64,000 nucleotides of DNA from Telopea speciosissima (lineage: Eukaryota; Streptophyta; Magnoliopsida; Proteales; Proteaceae), in the NCBI RefSeq assembly GCF_018873765.1, contig NC_057924.1, positions 25,477,542 through 25,541,541 on the forward strand, written 5' to 3'. The translations under genes and the position numbers were made by a program. Below are positions 1 to 10,959 of the stretch, one piece after another; position 1 is the first letter of the stretch; each line of letters begins with the position of its first letter. The notes beneath the pieces were generated by a model that saw nothing but the letters and a program-made list of their open reading frames with translations, was not told the origin of the DNA and did not search any database.

Positions 1-180
1 TCATCGTACCATTGTTCATTAAATCCACAATAAGGGAGGGTATCCCCTTCTTTGATGAAATATCCGTTGAGAATTGTAAGGTAAGGTGTAGTGACACTTA
101 CCTCAGCTTTTGGACTCTTTGACTTCTTTACCCCCTTGTGCTTCCCAGGGTCCTCTTTTAATGCTTCTTCATGTAAGCTT
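1..180 (-). mobile_element. Ty3/gypsy polyprotein fragment, left of insertion
   Basis: Read on the minus strand, this stretch gives an open frame with a lysine-rich segment followed by residues LNGYFIKEG and YCGFNEQWY. I infer that it is the continuation, past the inverted-repeat element at 181-3647, of the gypsy polyprotein that ends in a G-patch-like segment at about 3663. The reverse transcriptase and integrase would lie outside the window. The call rests on continuity of strand and frame type plus the neighbouring gag/protease relics; no catalytic motif is visible here. Confidence 0.45.
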
Positions 181-228
181 CGTGCCCACTTGATAACCTT
201 ACCAGAAACAGTTTCTGGTGTTTTTCCA

Positions 229-251
229 TTCTGAGAAACGGAAAAACACCT
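229..251. repeat. Hairpin-like inverted repeat near the left terminus
   Basis: GGTGTTTTTCC and GGAAAAACACC form a perfect 11 bp inverted repeat separated by about 12 bp (roughly 217-250). It sits within the left arm of the 181-3647 element and could form a small stem. Confidence 0.5.
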
Positions 252-561
252 AAAAAGTGCTTGATAAACAGTATTCCGTAGAATATGTTCTTGGGTGGAT
301 AAATCAAAATTTATGCTCCCTGGAAGGCTTTTAACAGAACATTTTCCAACATGTTTTGTCGTTTCTCAGCACAAACTTGACAAGTTGTTCCCGATAAAAT
401 GTTGTCATTTGTTTGTTTTGAGAAAGCACCTTGTGACCGAAAGGGAAGAGAAGGGGAAGAGCAGGAGCAGAGGAGACCCCTACCTGCAACTCCTGAGATA
501 TCAAGGTAAGAACAGCAATCCCTCTCTCACTCTGTCTCCCTCTCTCTCTCGCAAGCTCTGC

Positions 562-562
<1 letters not shown>

Positions 563-616
<54 letters not shown>
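563..616. repeat. (TC)n microsatellite
   Basis: An almost perfect run of TC dinucleotides of about 50 bp, preceded by shorter TC-rich tracts from 525. It produces a spurious serine/leucine-rich open frame at 295-666. Confidence 0.95.
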
Positions 617-619
<3 letters not shown>

Positions 620-640
620 ATCTCTGCAACTCATACCCTA

Positions 641-775
641 AATCAATTTTTAGGTATGGATTTTAAGGATTTTAGGGATTTCTTGAGCAAAATCAATTTT
701 TAGGTATTGATTTTAAGGATTTTAGGGATTTCTTGAGCAAAATCGCTTCTTAGGTATGGATTTTAGGGATTTTTA
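641..775. repeat. 50 bp tandem repeat, about 2.7 copies
   Basis: The motif AATCAATTTTTAGGTATGGA starts at 641 and again at 691 (one base changed), and a diverged third copy starts at 741. The period is exactly 50 bp. Each unit contains two smaller copies of GATTTTA(A/G)GGAT. Confidence 0.9.
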
Positions 776-1849
776 GTTACTGTTACCTAAAATTCTAAAT
801 CTCTGCTGACCCATAATTTGTATTCATAGGTAGTAACTTCTTGGAACTTATTATACTTGTGCCTCTATCTATAAATATCTTTATTTTGTGTTGGGGAAAA
901 TATCTCAAATCTTCCATTATTCAGTTTCTCTTCATCTCTTCGCTGGTCTAAGTCTAACACCTCTGGTTCTTTGATAAGACAGAGAGAGCTTTCAGTAAGT
1001 TCCTCTCCCTCTCGTATTTGTTATGTAAATTAAAATTTCATTGCTGGGTGATTCTCGTTTTAAATTCATTATGGGTTTCTTGTTAAACCTACAATTTGAT
1101 AGATATTAGATTTCAAATCATATGTTTTCAAAAGAGTCTGCTCAACAGGATTAGATTCATTTAAATTCCAGGGATTGCAAGGTTACAGCTGATGGAATTT
1201 GTGGGGAAGTACTGAAATTTTTGTTTCTTTTGAATTTCTTCTTAAACCTGTTGCTTTTTCGATTTGGTGAAAGGATTCTCTTATGTTCTTAGAGATCTTT
1301 GGTGATTCTTTTCATGAAGATGCGCAGAATTTTCTCCACCTATTTTCCTAAGTGTGGGTGGGAAGTTTTCAAACTATCTTAGCTTGGAGGCATGTCTCTG
1401 AAAAAATTGTATTTCCTATTTGTCTCTGTTTTTTCTTAAATTTGATTTCCTGGGTACAGAAACACAAGTTTTTGTTCTTTGATTGGACTTTTCTCATGTC
1501 TTCTCTATGTATTTTGGGACATACTCTTACTTGGAATTAACAGAAAAGTTCAATTGCTAATGTGAACTGAAGGTGAGAAGCTATAAGTGAATTGACTGTA
1601 GTTCTTTGTGAAGTTTACAAACTGTGTAGCGTCATATGATCTCTTCCACTTGCACCATGCAATTCTTACCCGTATAAATAGCCTTTTTCAGTTCCCAGGT
1701 GTGACAGGTGTTTTTCTTCATTTTACCCTCCATGATTTCTTCTTCTTTTGTCAATTTTTAATGCAGGTCTTTCATATTGTTTTGTCTTTTTTTTTTAGGT
1801 AAACCTTTCATCTTGTTTTCTTGCCTTTTTTCCTAGTTGCATAAAAGGG
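776..1849. other. AT-rich interior of the inverted-repeat element, no gene seen
   Basis: No convincing coding frame, RNA gene or repeat array is visible. Pyrimidine-rich stretches and a few GT/AG-like sites occur, but no exon chain could be supported. Confidence 0.6.
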
Positions 1850-2200
1850 ATGTGTGTGCTCATGTGTAGGGCAGCAAGGGGGTGGGGATGTGTGCTCAGG
1901 CATAGGTATCAAGGGGGGGTGTATGCTCAGGTATTGGGCAGCAAGAGAGTGTGTGTGCTCAGCTGTAGGACAGCAAGGGGAGGGGGGGTGTGCTCAAGTA
2001 TTGGGCAGCAAGGGGGGTGTGTGCTCAGTTGTAGGGAAGCAAGAGGGGTGTGTGTGCTCAGGTATTGGGCAGCAAGGGGGGGTGTGCTCAGTTGTAGGGC
2101 AGCAAGGGGGGTGTGGTCAGGTATTGGGCAGCAAGGGGGGTGTGTGCTCAGATATTGGGCAGAAAGGGGGGGTGTATGCTCAAGTGTAGGGTAGCAAGTA
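1850..2200. repeat. G-rich minisatellite with a dimeric higher-order unit
   Basis: About eleven units of 27-35 bp share the pattern GCTCAG-(8-10 nt)-GCAGCAAGGGGGG-TGTGT. Two unit types, with cores GTATTGGGCAGCAAG and GTAGGGCAGCAAG, alternate along much of the array, giving a dimer of roughly 60 bp. Open frames across it on both strands are repeats read in all frames, not genes. Confidence 0.9.
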
Positions 2201-2962
2201 CGAAAAATTTTTCTTTGGCTCAGATAAATCTCTGTATAAAAAGAGGCTAATTGTTTTAATCTTATTGCTCTTCCACTAAATCTTAAAGTTGCTTCAACTG
2301 TCATTACTTTTCTTCTTTGTTTTCTTTCACTGGTTGTATTTAATTACTCCTTAAATCATAATCTATATGTTTTCTTCCATGCATTCCATTTTTCCACTCC
2401 AGCCAGTTTCCCCGTTTTGTTTCATCTCACATCTGATATTTCTTTTGTTCTTTACTCAAATCTGAGAAACAGTAATTCTGTGATCTACTGCTGCTTTTGT
2501 GCTAGTATATCAGGGATATTCTAGTTTGGATCATTTAGAACTAACTACTGATATTAATTATGGGGTTGTCATTTGGATTTTGTGGATAGTGCCTTAGCCT
2601 TCTTCTTGACCCAGACACTACGTGGCCTTTTGAGAGATGGCCGAACTGTAATAGCAATCAATTCACCAGCCTAGCAGTGAGGTTTCCTCCCTCTGTAGAA
2701 GATCACAGAATTACTGTATCTCTTAACTTTGGCTAATTTCTCCTTAGGACTTTGATCACTTTCAATTCATTAAATTCCATGAATTTGTTGCATCTGGTGA
2801 GATGTTGGTCCCCTAACTCCCAGTTCTGCCTCAAAGTGGTTGTCAAAAGTCCTTCAGTCACACAATATTTGAAATTTGAATTGTTCTTTACATCATTCCA
2901 TGTTATGTGATTTATTAAATTTTTATTGTAGACCTTAACTAACACGGTTTATGTAGATAGAT
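2201..2962. other. No feature recognised between minisatellite and tRNA-like sequence
   Basis: AT-rich sequence inside the inverted-repeat element with no supported gene, array or known transposon motif. Confidence 0.55.
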
Positions 2963-3036
2963 GAGTCTTTAGCTCAAAAAGGAAGAGCACCTGGGTTTGT
3001 TCCTAGGAGATGATGGTTCGAGTCCATCAAGATTCA
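2963..3036 (+). tRNA. tRNA-like cloverleaf, probable pseudogene
   Basis: The sequence folds as a tRNA. A 7 bp acceptor stem pairs GAGTCTT with AAGATTC (one G-T). The D stem is GCTC/GAGC with a 9 nt loop. The anticodon stem CCTGG/CTAGG has one G-T pair, the variable loop is 4 nt, and a perfect 5 bp T stem GATGG/CCATC encloses TTCGAGT. The A box (TAGCTCA) and B box (GGTTCGAGTCC) are close to consensus. The anticodon loop is 8 nt (GTTTGTTC) instead of 7, so the isoacceptor cannot be read and the copy is likely dead or organelle-derived. It lies inside a transposon. Confidence 0.5.
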
Positions 3037-3477
3037 TGCCTTAGATATTCACTCTGCTTTTATTTTCTTCTATGACCTATTCCTTGTTCTTTCACTATTT
3101 TATTGTTTTTCTCTTGCTATCTAGTGAATATTTCCTTAAGATTAGTCAAGCTCCTGTAGTTTACTTCAGCTGTATGAATATCCTTCTATGTTTTACACTT
3201 AATGTTGGTTGCATTGAATAGATACCAAATGGCATCACTGTGTATGTTATGAAATGACAGAAATACCATTTAATGTCATTTAACGATATAAGTATGAGAT
3301 TCTAATAAAAAAATGAAATGTCCAAATTGTCCTACCTAATTGATACTTCAAAGTTTTATTTTTTATTACTTAATAGTCTTTTCACCATTTTGTTATTTTT
3401 CCAAATGTAACCCACCCTTGTTACATGAATAACAACGTACCCTTATTAAAATCACATTACATGTTCCCAAAAACAGA
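3037..3477. other. No feature recognised
   Basis: AT-rich interior of the inverted-repeat element. Nothing supported. Confidence 0.5.
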
Positions 3478-3662
3478 TTTTATCAAGCACTAATGGTGTT
3501 CCAATTGTCTTCTGCAAACGTTTCTAGAATAGGTTTACCAAGCGGGGCAAAAAGGGTTTCTCAGCACAGAAAATGAAAAAACTGTTCTGTGGTTTCTCAG
3601 CACATAACCAAACAGAAACACCCGTAAGGTTATCAAGCGAGCACTTCATTTCTCTTTTGTTT

Positions 3663-3830
3663 CTCTTTCTGGACCCTTTTGAAGAGATCCTCTTTGGTCG
3701 GGGGTGTAGCCCAGACCATAGTACTCTTTGTTATGAGAGGGTAGTATAAGCTTTGACATTCCTTGGTGAGACTTTCCAAGGCCCATACCTGGAAAATACC
3801 CCCATTTTCTTGAGCATGTTTAGGACTGCT
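3663..3830 (-). pseudogene. G-patch-like segment of gypsy polyprotein
   Basis: On the minus strand the residues MLKKMGV, then after a one-base shift FPGMGLGKSHQGMSK and YYGLGYTP, then in another frame TKEDLFKRVQKEK, make a glycine-rich G-patch pattern ending in a basic helix. It directly follows the protease-like segment, the order seen in some plant gypsy polyproteins. At least two frameshifts are needed. Confidence 0.55.
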
Positions 3831-3863
3831 ACATTATGACTATTCAAGGTGGGTAAGGGAGAC

Positions 3864-4304
3864 CTACTCCCTTAGAGGTTGTGCTAGGTATGTGGCACAC
3901 ACGGTATCGAACTGAAAACCAACTAGCTGAGAATCTAATTCCTCGCTAGCCTCTACACTGGCAAGCATGCTTATTACCTCAGGATCGGCCAAGATGGTGA
4001 TAACTTTGTCGCTAACTATGAACTTGAGCTTCTGATGGAGAGAGGATGGTACTGCCCTGGCCGTATGGAGCCATGGCCTTCTAAGGAGCAAATTGGGAGA
4101 TGAAGGAATGTCGATAACTTGGAACTCGATTTGGAATTTTGTTGGGCCCATGGTGATTTCAGTGCTTAGGATTCCGATGGCATTCCTTCTAGTATTGTCA
4201 TAGGCTCTCACTCCTTGTGTGGAGGGTTGTAGCTTTGATGGGTCGATCCTTATGTGCCGGATGGTTTGTAGCGGGCAGACATTCAAGGTTGAGCCATTGT
4301 CCAC
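3864..4304 (-). pseudogene. Retropepsin-like domain of gypsy element
   Basis: A 146-residue open segment starts at the active-site loop DNGSTLNVCPL, continues with VRAYDNT and LLLRRPWLH (normally G-R-P-W), and then PSSLHQKLKF. These are the paired motifs of plant gypsy aspartic proteases, with the catalytic Asp in DNGS. The methionine at 4304 is simply in place of the usual residue before DNGS, not a true start; the polyprotein runs in from the right, where stops now lie. Confidence 0.75.
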
Positions 4305-5964
4305 TAAGACTTGAGGAATTCAATTTCCATTGCAATCGATGGTGACATAGAGCACCTTCGTATGATTTGGTCCTTCAGGTGGAAGATCCTTGTCAGAAAA
4401 CATGATGGCCTTGACCGCATAGAGGGATCCTACTATGCTGGGTAGCTAAGCTAGTTCTATTGCAATTGGCACATGTACACTAGCCAGAGCTTTTAGGATT
4501 ACCTCTCTATGAGTTCGAGAACCAGTTAGCAGGCCCCAAATTGAGATGTTGGCTTGGATTTTCTTGAGCTGCTTCAGAACATCATTTTGTGGCTCAATGG
4601 TAGTATGGTTCTGGTTCTGGTTTCTTACCAAGTCGGTTGGGTTATCCATATTGAGTCGGCCTGGTTTAAAATTTTTTCCACTCCTTGCGTTTCCATTGTT
4701 ACACTCTTCGTCAGATGGGAAGCAGAGCTACGAATCAAATTGGGCTAATAGGTGATCAACATCTTGATCTGACTCATCTGATTCCCCATCACTTATGATG
4801 ATCATGTTGATTTTGGGTTCATCGATGATCATGGTGAGTTCTTGAAGCTTGTTTCATAGTGTCCATACCATGGCTTCAATTGTTCGGGTCTCTTCATCCA
4901 ATTGCTTGAGGTGGTCAAAGATCTCATCTTCATGACAAAGAAAGGGCAACCTAGATTGTTACCTCGAGCTTAGATTGAGTCCTCCAGGCACATTTCTACG
5001 AATGTATGCATTGGACCCTTGGATTAGTTCATTGATGGCATTGACTTGATCTCAGACATTGTTCCAAAGGTCTATGTGCCTATCCCACATCCGCCAATAT
5101 CGTTCATCTGATCTTTGAAGCTTGTTTCGCAGAGTCTCAACTTCTCTTTTTGGGCTGCTATTATGTTCTGGCTCATGAGGTTGAGATCTTTGTCTTGATC
5201 TTGATGCTCTTGGAGAAATGTTTGCATGTTTTGATGATGGTTGGCCATGTCTCCCAGACGCCCTTGGATGAATTGGGCCAGATTTTTGAGTTCTCAGGCT
5301 ATCCCAGGTAAGGACCTTATGTCTTCGACCCATTCATATTGCCAATATGCTCTTCTACTATGATGTCCAAATGGGTGAGGGCCCCTTGCAACATGATCCC
5401 TAAAAGAAGAGTCAACTTCCTTTATGATATGGTCAATTTCCTCTAGGATGTTGTACAGACTTTCACCTTGTTCTTGATGGTCATGCCTAAGTGCTATGAT
5501 TGCGTGTCTTAATTGTAGGATGGTTGTGGCAAACCCATCCCTTTCTTGGGTATGATCAAGTGGCTGATTATCTTCAGCCGGGCTGTCAGGTAGACCAAGA
5601 GGTGGCTCCTAAAATTGCTCGTCAGTGGTCACATCAACATAATAGCCTTCCTGGCCCTCTTCATCTAAGTATCTTTCAGGTATCGACTCAACAGGAATCT
5701 CTTTCTCTTGATGGGAATATTCTTCGCTAGAATCTTAGGAATCTTCATCACTATCAACCCCTATGTTTATCATGAGGACGTCATCAGGCAGGGCTTCCGC
5801 TAGAATAAGGGCAATCAAGGCTTGGACCAATTCTTCAGTCTATTCTATAATAGGAGGATCCTGCTGGTTTTTGACTGGTGTGATCAAGGCTTGTAGATTA
5901 ATGGGCCGATCCTCCTCTTCAAGATTATTAATGGACTTAGAATTCCCATCGTGTTATGAAGGGA

Positions 5965-6153
5965 TTATTTTGAACTGGGTTGATTTGACTGAACTACGAA
6001 TTTTCCCTCATCAAGTAAGCCTTGGACTGCATGTTTCAGTTGGTAGCACTCATCAGTCGAATGTCCATTTTGTTGATGGTACTCATAAAAGAGGTTGGGC
6101 TTGTACCATTTTGGCAATGGATTTGGCAAGTTAGTTGGCTGAATCTTGGTCAA
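5965..6153 (-). pseudogene. Gag zinc-knuckle-like segment
   Basis: Residues YEYHQQNGHSTDECYQLKHA match the plant gypsy gag pattern C-x2-H-x4-GH-x4-C, with the first cysteine replaced by Tyr, followed by a short helix and a GKF motif. The knuckle is therefore damaged. It lies between the gag core (6416-6619) and the protease, as expected. Confidence 0.6.
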
Positions 6154-6415
6154 AAGTCCTTTTTGGATTAGCTTCTTAAGGACGGCTTAGTGGCATGCCT
6201 ACATCTATAAATTGTCTTCTTAGCCGGTTTGCCCTTGCCCTTGGAGCATTGTACTCAATCACAAGTGGGGCTTCTATGGTTGGTGCCACCACATTCACCT
6301 CAGTATTCTTATTTGGAAAGGTCATTTTACCAGCCTCAATTCACTGGTTGTTCAGAGTTACACCTTGCTTAGGGTTCCCTTGGATCAAGTCAGAAGGGTT
6401 CAAGGCATCTTCAAC

Positions 6416-7380
6416 TTATTGACCCACTTCAAACAAGGCCTCAAAGGTACTCAAAGGCTGAGCAAACAGATGGGTCTTATAAGACATTTGAAGGTTCTTG
6501 ATTATCATTTTGACTTGTTCTTTCTCCATGGACCGGTCCCACATCAATGCAACCTTGGACCTGAACCTCATCAAGTACTGAGTGAATCCCTCATTAGCCT
6601 CTTGCTTAGTAGTTTCCAAATCTCAACGGGTCGACCCTATCTCAATATTGTATGAGTACTGGTTCTTAAAGGCTTTCACTATGTCATCCCAAATGCGAGT
6701 TTGAGAAGAGTCCAAGGACATGAGCCATCTCAAGGCAGGCCCAGTCAAGGACATTTGGAATGCTTGGGCCATTTACTGTTCAAAAAAGTTCTGGATTCTC
6801 ATCTGGCCTATGTATACCCTAAGGTGGGTTCGTGGGTCACTGGTTCCATCAAATTTTTTGGATTTCCACTTGAAACCCTCCGGTAGACATGCTTCTAGAA
6901 AGAAACAAAGTCCCTCAGAGTCAATCATCTAATCTTCCACCCCTTTCACATTCTTTATAGCATGTTCTAATTTCTCGACCTTCTGCTTCAAGAGTCAGGT
7001 TTTAACCAATTCAAAAGTAGGTTGCAATCCAGAGGTGATGACCTCATCTTCTAAGGCCAAATTGGGGTTTTACAAAGACCCTCCATGAAGTCGGGTAGAA
7101 TTTTGGTCCGAGTTGGCCGATGGCAGTGCGGGAGTAGGTGTACTTGTCGTCAACTTGGTCACTAGGCCCACTAAAAGTTGCATTTGGGTCTTCAATTCCT
7201 CAATATCTGTACAAACAGTTTCATTACCCATATTTGTTCAAGGGGGCTTGAAATGCGAACTAGTCTTCTCCTAATCCTAGTCCAACTAGTTGTAGAATCG
7301 GTATCCTGCGGTCCCGAAGTAATGGTTCTTAGTGAGAATAGGGTCATGATTAGACCAAAGGGAAGATTGGGAAGAAACTA
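6416..7380 (-). pseudogene. Gag core of gypsy element
   Basis: On the minus strand, residues TTKQEANEGFTQYLMRFRSK, then MWDRSMEKEQVKMIIKNLQ and FEALFEVGQ, follow the retrotransposon gag pattern (flexible start, RxR, then the 'IIKNLQ' helix and a terminal 'LFE-G'). Upstream frames to about 7380 are broken by stops. Length of the gag region is about 1 kb. Confidence 0.6.
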
Positions 7381-8078
7381 GGCCTATGGCAAATCTTGTA
7401 CCCCTAGTACATCACCCTAAGAAAAGTATGATATGAGACATGATGCACAAACAAGTTCACAACAAGCACGCCAATCCCAAGCAAGGGTTAGTAAGTGTGG
7501 GTACTAAGTTGATCAAGTTCTATGTTGGCCCATGCGTCAAGAGTAGAAAATTGGTGAAGTGGGCCCAAGATGAGATCAAGGTTGATCAGACCGGTTAAGA
7601 ACATGGCCAACAAAGTGGCGGTTTGGTTCTCAAGCAATATTACAGTTAGTGTGGCATGGCATAAGCATTGGGCTCTAAATTCCTATATGATACATGCTGG
7701 TTAGAGGATAATAGGACCAAAAAATGGTTCTCTTAGAAAGGTTCTCACCACTCCTACAAGTAAGATGATCAAGCGGTACGGCAGTGCAAGTTTGTTTAAT
7801 ATACCAAAAGTTACAGTACTAAGAGTTGTTGTTTCACCAAGGGTAAGCCGTGTGTCTACATACCGGGCCCAGGATTAAGCTACGAGGTGTGTCTAGTGGG
7901 GTTAAACTTTGCATTATCGGATGATCAACGGTGTGTGATAGTGTATGCAAATATGATGCAAGTTATTGCATAGAAGTTAGCATCCAAAAGCATACAATTA
8001 AAGAAAAAGCATATTATAACAGTACAACATAGATGCCAAGCCATCAAAAGTCTGACCTATTTTACACAAGTAAAAGTA
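7381..8078 (-). other. Untranslated leader of the gypsy element
   Basis: This lies between the primer-site-like sequence and the first gag remnant. No frame of interest and no repeat array were seen. Confidence 0.4.
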
Positions 8079-8098
8079 GTCCCCAGTGGAGTCTCAAC
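8079..8098 (-). other. Primer-binding-site-like sequence
   Basis: The minus strand reads TTGAGACTCCACTGGGGACT just inside the putative LTR end. Plant Ogre/Tat-type elements often have a GGCGACTC-x-(C/G)CTGGGGA site here, so this is a plausible but degenerate tRNA primer site. Confidence 0.4.
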
Positions 8099-10201
8099 TG
8101 TGAGGATAATGACATGGTGGGGGGATCGCCATGCATCCTCCACCTCATCCCTCTTTGGAAGGAGAAAGAGAGAGGTGAATTGAATGTTGGGAGTCACCAC
8201 CTAGAGGAGGGTCTAGGACCTGAAAATTGTAATGACTCTCATGTTGTGCCCTTCTGGGGATCAAATGGTCCGTTGGTCTGGGTACGGGTCAAGTTACGGT
8301 CTGGGGAAGGTATTAGGTACCCCGGTCCTCCCGGGCTTGCCGGTCTTTCTAATGCTAGGCACAAATGGTGGTGTAACATGCTTTCGAGGAGAAATGTAAA
8401 ATGCAATCAAAATTATAAGAAAGTAGAATACAAGAGGGTCTAGGACCCAAAAATTGCATGGTGCGGGATCGCCACGCATCCTCCACCTCATCCCTCTTTG
8501 GGGGGAGAAAGAGAGAGGTGAATTGAATGTTGGGAGTCACCACCTAGAGGAGGGTCTAGGACCTGAAAATTGTAATGATTCTCATGTTGTGCCCTTTTGG
8601 GGATCAAATGGTCCATTGGTCTAGGTATGGGTCAAGGTACGATCTCGAAAAGGTATTAGGTACCCCGATCTGCCAGGGCTTGCCGATCTTTCTATTGCTA
8701 GGCACAAATGGTGGTGTAACGTGCTTTTGAAGAGAAATGTAAAATGCAAGCAAAATTGTAAGAAAGTAGAATACAGGAGAAGTATAGAGACACATACCCG
8801 AAGGTTCGGCTGCAAGGCAAGGGTTAGTATATAGGAATCTAAAATGAAGGACACGAAGGCCTAACATGAACGACACTAACCTAAGCATGATCGACTCTAA
8901 TCTAGGCATGGTAGAATGATGGAAGTCCATAAGAAATCATGAAAATGCATATGCATGGCATGAAAAAAAGATTAATAAGAACAAATATATGAAGGAGACT
9001 TAGACTACGGGGGAAGTGGATCATGTGAAGATGCGTGCATGGAAGTGAAATCTTTGTCATGTGAAAAAGAGAGAAAAATGAACGTAAAGAGTAGGGGTAA
9101 AAGAAATGTGATCACCATCTAGAGAGATCGGATCATACCCCTTCAGGAGATGTAAAATGACAATTAAGAGATTAAGTACAAGAAATTAATTGAAAAATAA
9201 GGAAAAAGAGTCTCCTACCTAGTGAGAAGACAAACAAAATCGGAGATGTGGAGGTTTACCTTTTGTAACTCAAGGGATTCTTACATTATGCAAGTATCGC
9301 TACTTGAAGGGCTTCTCTTGTCTTCTTGTACTCGGATACTTTGTGGTCAAGCCGAGATTGCCGGATTGGTGTCTCTAAGTCTTGATCTTGAAGTCTCAAA
9401 TGGGATTGTAGTGCTCAAGAGGTGAGGGGAATGGTAGGAATGTAGACTAAGTGTAGGTGTAAGGGGATTGATTCATGCGAAGGCTCATAGGAGGTGCATG
9501 TAAGGGCTGTGTCTAGATGGTGTCACCAAGTAACCCTTCTCAATGTGAGAGGAGGTGTATTTATAGATGTAGAGGGGTGTGTGCACCCAAATTCATATAG
9601 ATAAGGCTGGGTTAATCTGGATCATCCAAGATGGCTATTTTTGCATTGACAGTGGGTGTAAAGTCAAGGTAAGGACCAATGGGTTGTGGAAAAATGTTTT
9701 ATTATCTTAGGTAGTATTCCTTGGGGCCTAAGGGAGTCAAAATTGGGATCCAAGGTACCAAAAATAGGCTCGGACGCTAAAGGAATCACAATCAGAGCTA
9801 AACATGGCAAATTTGGGCTTCTCAGATTTACAGATATTCGACATTGAAATTGCCTGAGTCAACATCAAAGTGGTGTACAATAAACATCGAGTGGCTATCG
9901 ATGAACAAGACTCGACATCGAAGACTGGTATTTGAGTGTCGTTTGCCATTAGTTGAATGTCAAAGTGGGTTAGACAATAGAGATGCATTATTCGATAGTG
10001 AGTGAGCATGGCTCGATGTCGATGGTAGGTGAGTTTGGTGTCGACTCGGGGCCTTTGAGTGTCGATCCAAGTTTTAGTGTCAACAGGGATGGTTTGGGCC
10101 AAGTTTTGGGCTGGGCTAGGCTGGTTCCAAGGGGTTTGGATCAGGGCTACCCTTTCCAGGGGTTCTTGGAGGTCTTAGAGGCTCTGGTTCGGGCTCCAAC
10201 A
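8099..10201 (-). repeat. Putative 5' LTR of the left gypsy element
   Basis: The minus strand begins TGTTGGAGCC at 10201 and ends ...CCTCACA at 8099, i.e. TG...CA. A TATA-like box (CTATAAATA) lies at about 9558-9566 on the minus strand. The inner end abuts the primer-site-like sequence. The matching 3' LTR would lie beyond the left edge, so boundaries are inferred from termini only. Confidence 0.5.
8124..8790. repeat. Direct duplication, 343 bp period
   Basis: The block starting GATCGCC at 8124 is repeated from 8467, including the segments GGTGAATTGAATGTTGGGAG and GGGTCTAGGACCTGAAAATT. Identity is high with scattered changes. The second copy ends near 8790. The duplication sits at the inner end of the LTR. 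Confidence 0.9.
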
Positions 10202-10689
10202 AGGGTATAGACAATCGGTATATGGATTCGAGCAGCTGACGCTACATGTATAGTTATTATTATTTTTTCCCCTAATAGTTACACCCCAAGGACAATTAAA
10301 CTCCTGACCTTGTTACCCAAAAAAAAAAAAAACTACTAACCTATTCATCAATCGGGTTATTTGATGTTCAAGTTAAGACTCGTTTAGGCTGCTGCTCCTA
10401 ACCTGATAGTGTCCACCCTATCCGTTTATGATGTGCCTTCTCATCCACCGGTGCCACTAGCTTTCATCATTGAGGTCTATGTGGGGAACCTTTTCTAGTG
10501 TTCTTTTCCTATAAAAAAAAATTAAAAAAAAAAAAAAAAGAAGGACCTTGCTTCTCCATCCATATCTCTTTCTTTGCATTTGAATTTTCTACTTTTAAAT
10601 CAATTCTAGAACATTTTATTGCTTCTTGTAATGATCCTTCCACTTTCATTTCTTTGGTTTTTGAATGGTTTGGAGATCTCTCTTGTGGT
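10202..10689. other. Spacer with A-rich tracts
   Basis: Two short poly(A) runs (10319-10332 and 10513-10538) occur here. The second could be the tail of an older retroposed sequence. No gene is supported. Confidence 0.4.
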
Positions 10690-10959
10690 TCTTAATTGGG
10701 TAGTTTTGATGATTACTCTGAGGATGGCACCCCACGTGTCTCATTTCCTGGAGTGACTGAGGAAACACACCTACTTAACACGGTATCTGTCCTATCTACA
10801 TATAGTTCTTTCTTTGATTACTTTATTGTTTCCTTTATTATCCTATTTAGTTTATCTGTTTGCACTTTTGAACTGAATCATTGCTATTCAATGGGTTCTT
10901 TCTACCCTCAATGTGGTGATCCTTTCTATAGGTACCTTTTCCTTTATTGGCTTTTCTAT

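Larger units (their letters stand above)
181..3647. mobile_element. Inverted-repeat element (non-autonomous DNA transposon) inserted in a gypsy element
   Basis: The left end (from about 183) reads GTGCCCACTTGATAACCTTAC. The right end (to about 3647) reads GTAAGGTTATCAAGCGAGCAC, the inverse of the left with two differences. The arms stay similar for about 60 bp, both containing CTGAGAAAC, and a further inverted pair AGTGCTTGATAA (256-267) and TTATCAAGCACT (3480-3491) sits inside. Gypsy coding remnants on the same strand flank both ends, so it looks like an insertion. No transposase frame is visible inside. The interior holds a (TC)n tract, a 50 bp tandem repeat, a minisatellite and a tRNA-like sequence. 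The target duplication is unclear (an imperfect AAGTG-containing 9-11 bp match), so the superfamily is unassigned. Confidence 0.55.
3660..10201 (-). mobile_element. Ty3/gypsy retrotransposon, 5' part (LTR, gag, protease, G-patch-like)
   Basis: A minus-strand element is read from an LTR-like block at 8099-10201, through a primer-site-like sequence near 8085, gag remnants (about 7370-5960) and a retropepsin-like segment (4304-3864), to a G-patch-like segment (about 3830-3663). It is then broken by the 181-3647 insertion and appears to resume at 1-180. Frames are interrupted by many stops and shifts, so it is not active. The aspartic-protease style (DNGS, then LLL-RRPW) together with a G-patch resembles Ogre/Tat-type plant elements, but without the reverse transcriptase in view this lineage call is tentative. 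Confidence 0.7.

Noticed and set aside
295..666. 123-residue open frame with a serine/leucine tract
   Set aside because: Produced by the (TC)n microsatellite; the rest has no family motif.
1850..2200. Possible CRISPR-like array
   Set aside because: No constant repeat separated by unique spacers; units are contiguous and diverged, and the DNA is from a plant.
1850..2304. Overlapping open frames on both strands rich in Cys, Gly or Thr/Pro
   Set aside because: They are the minisatellite read in several frames, not genes.
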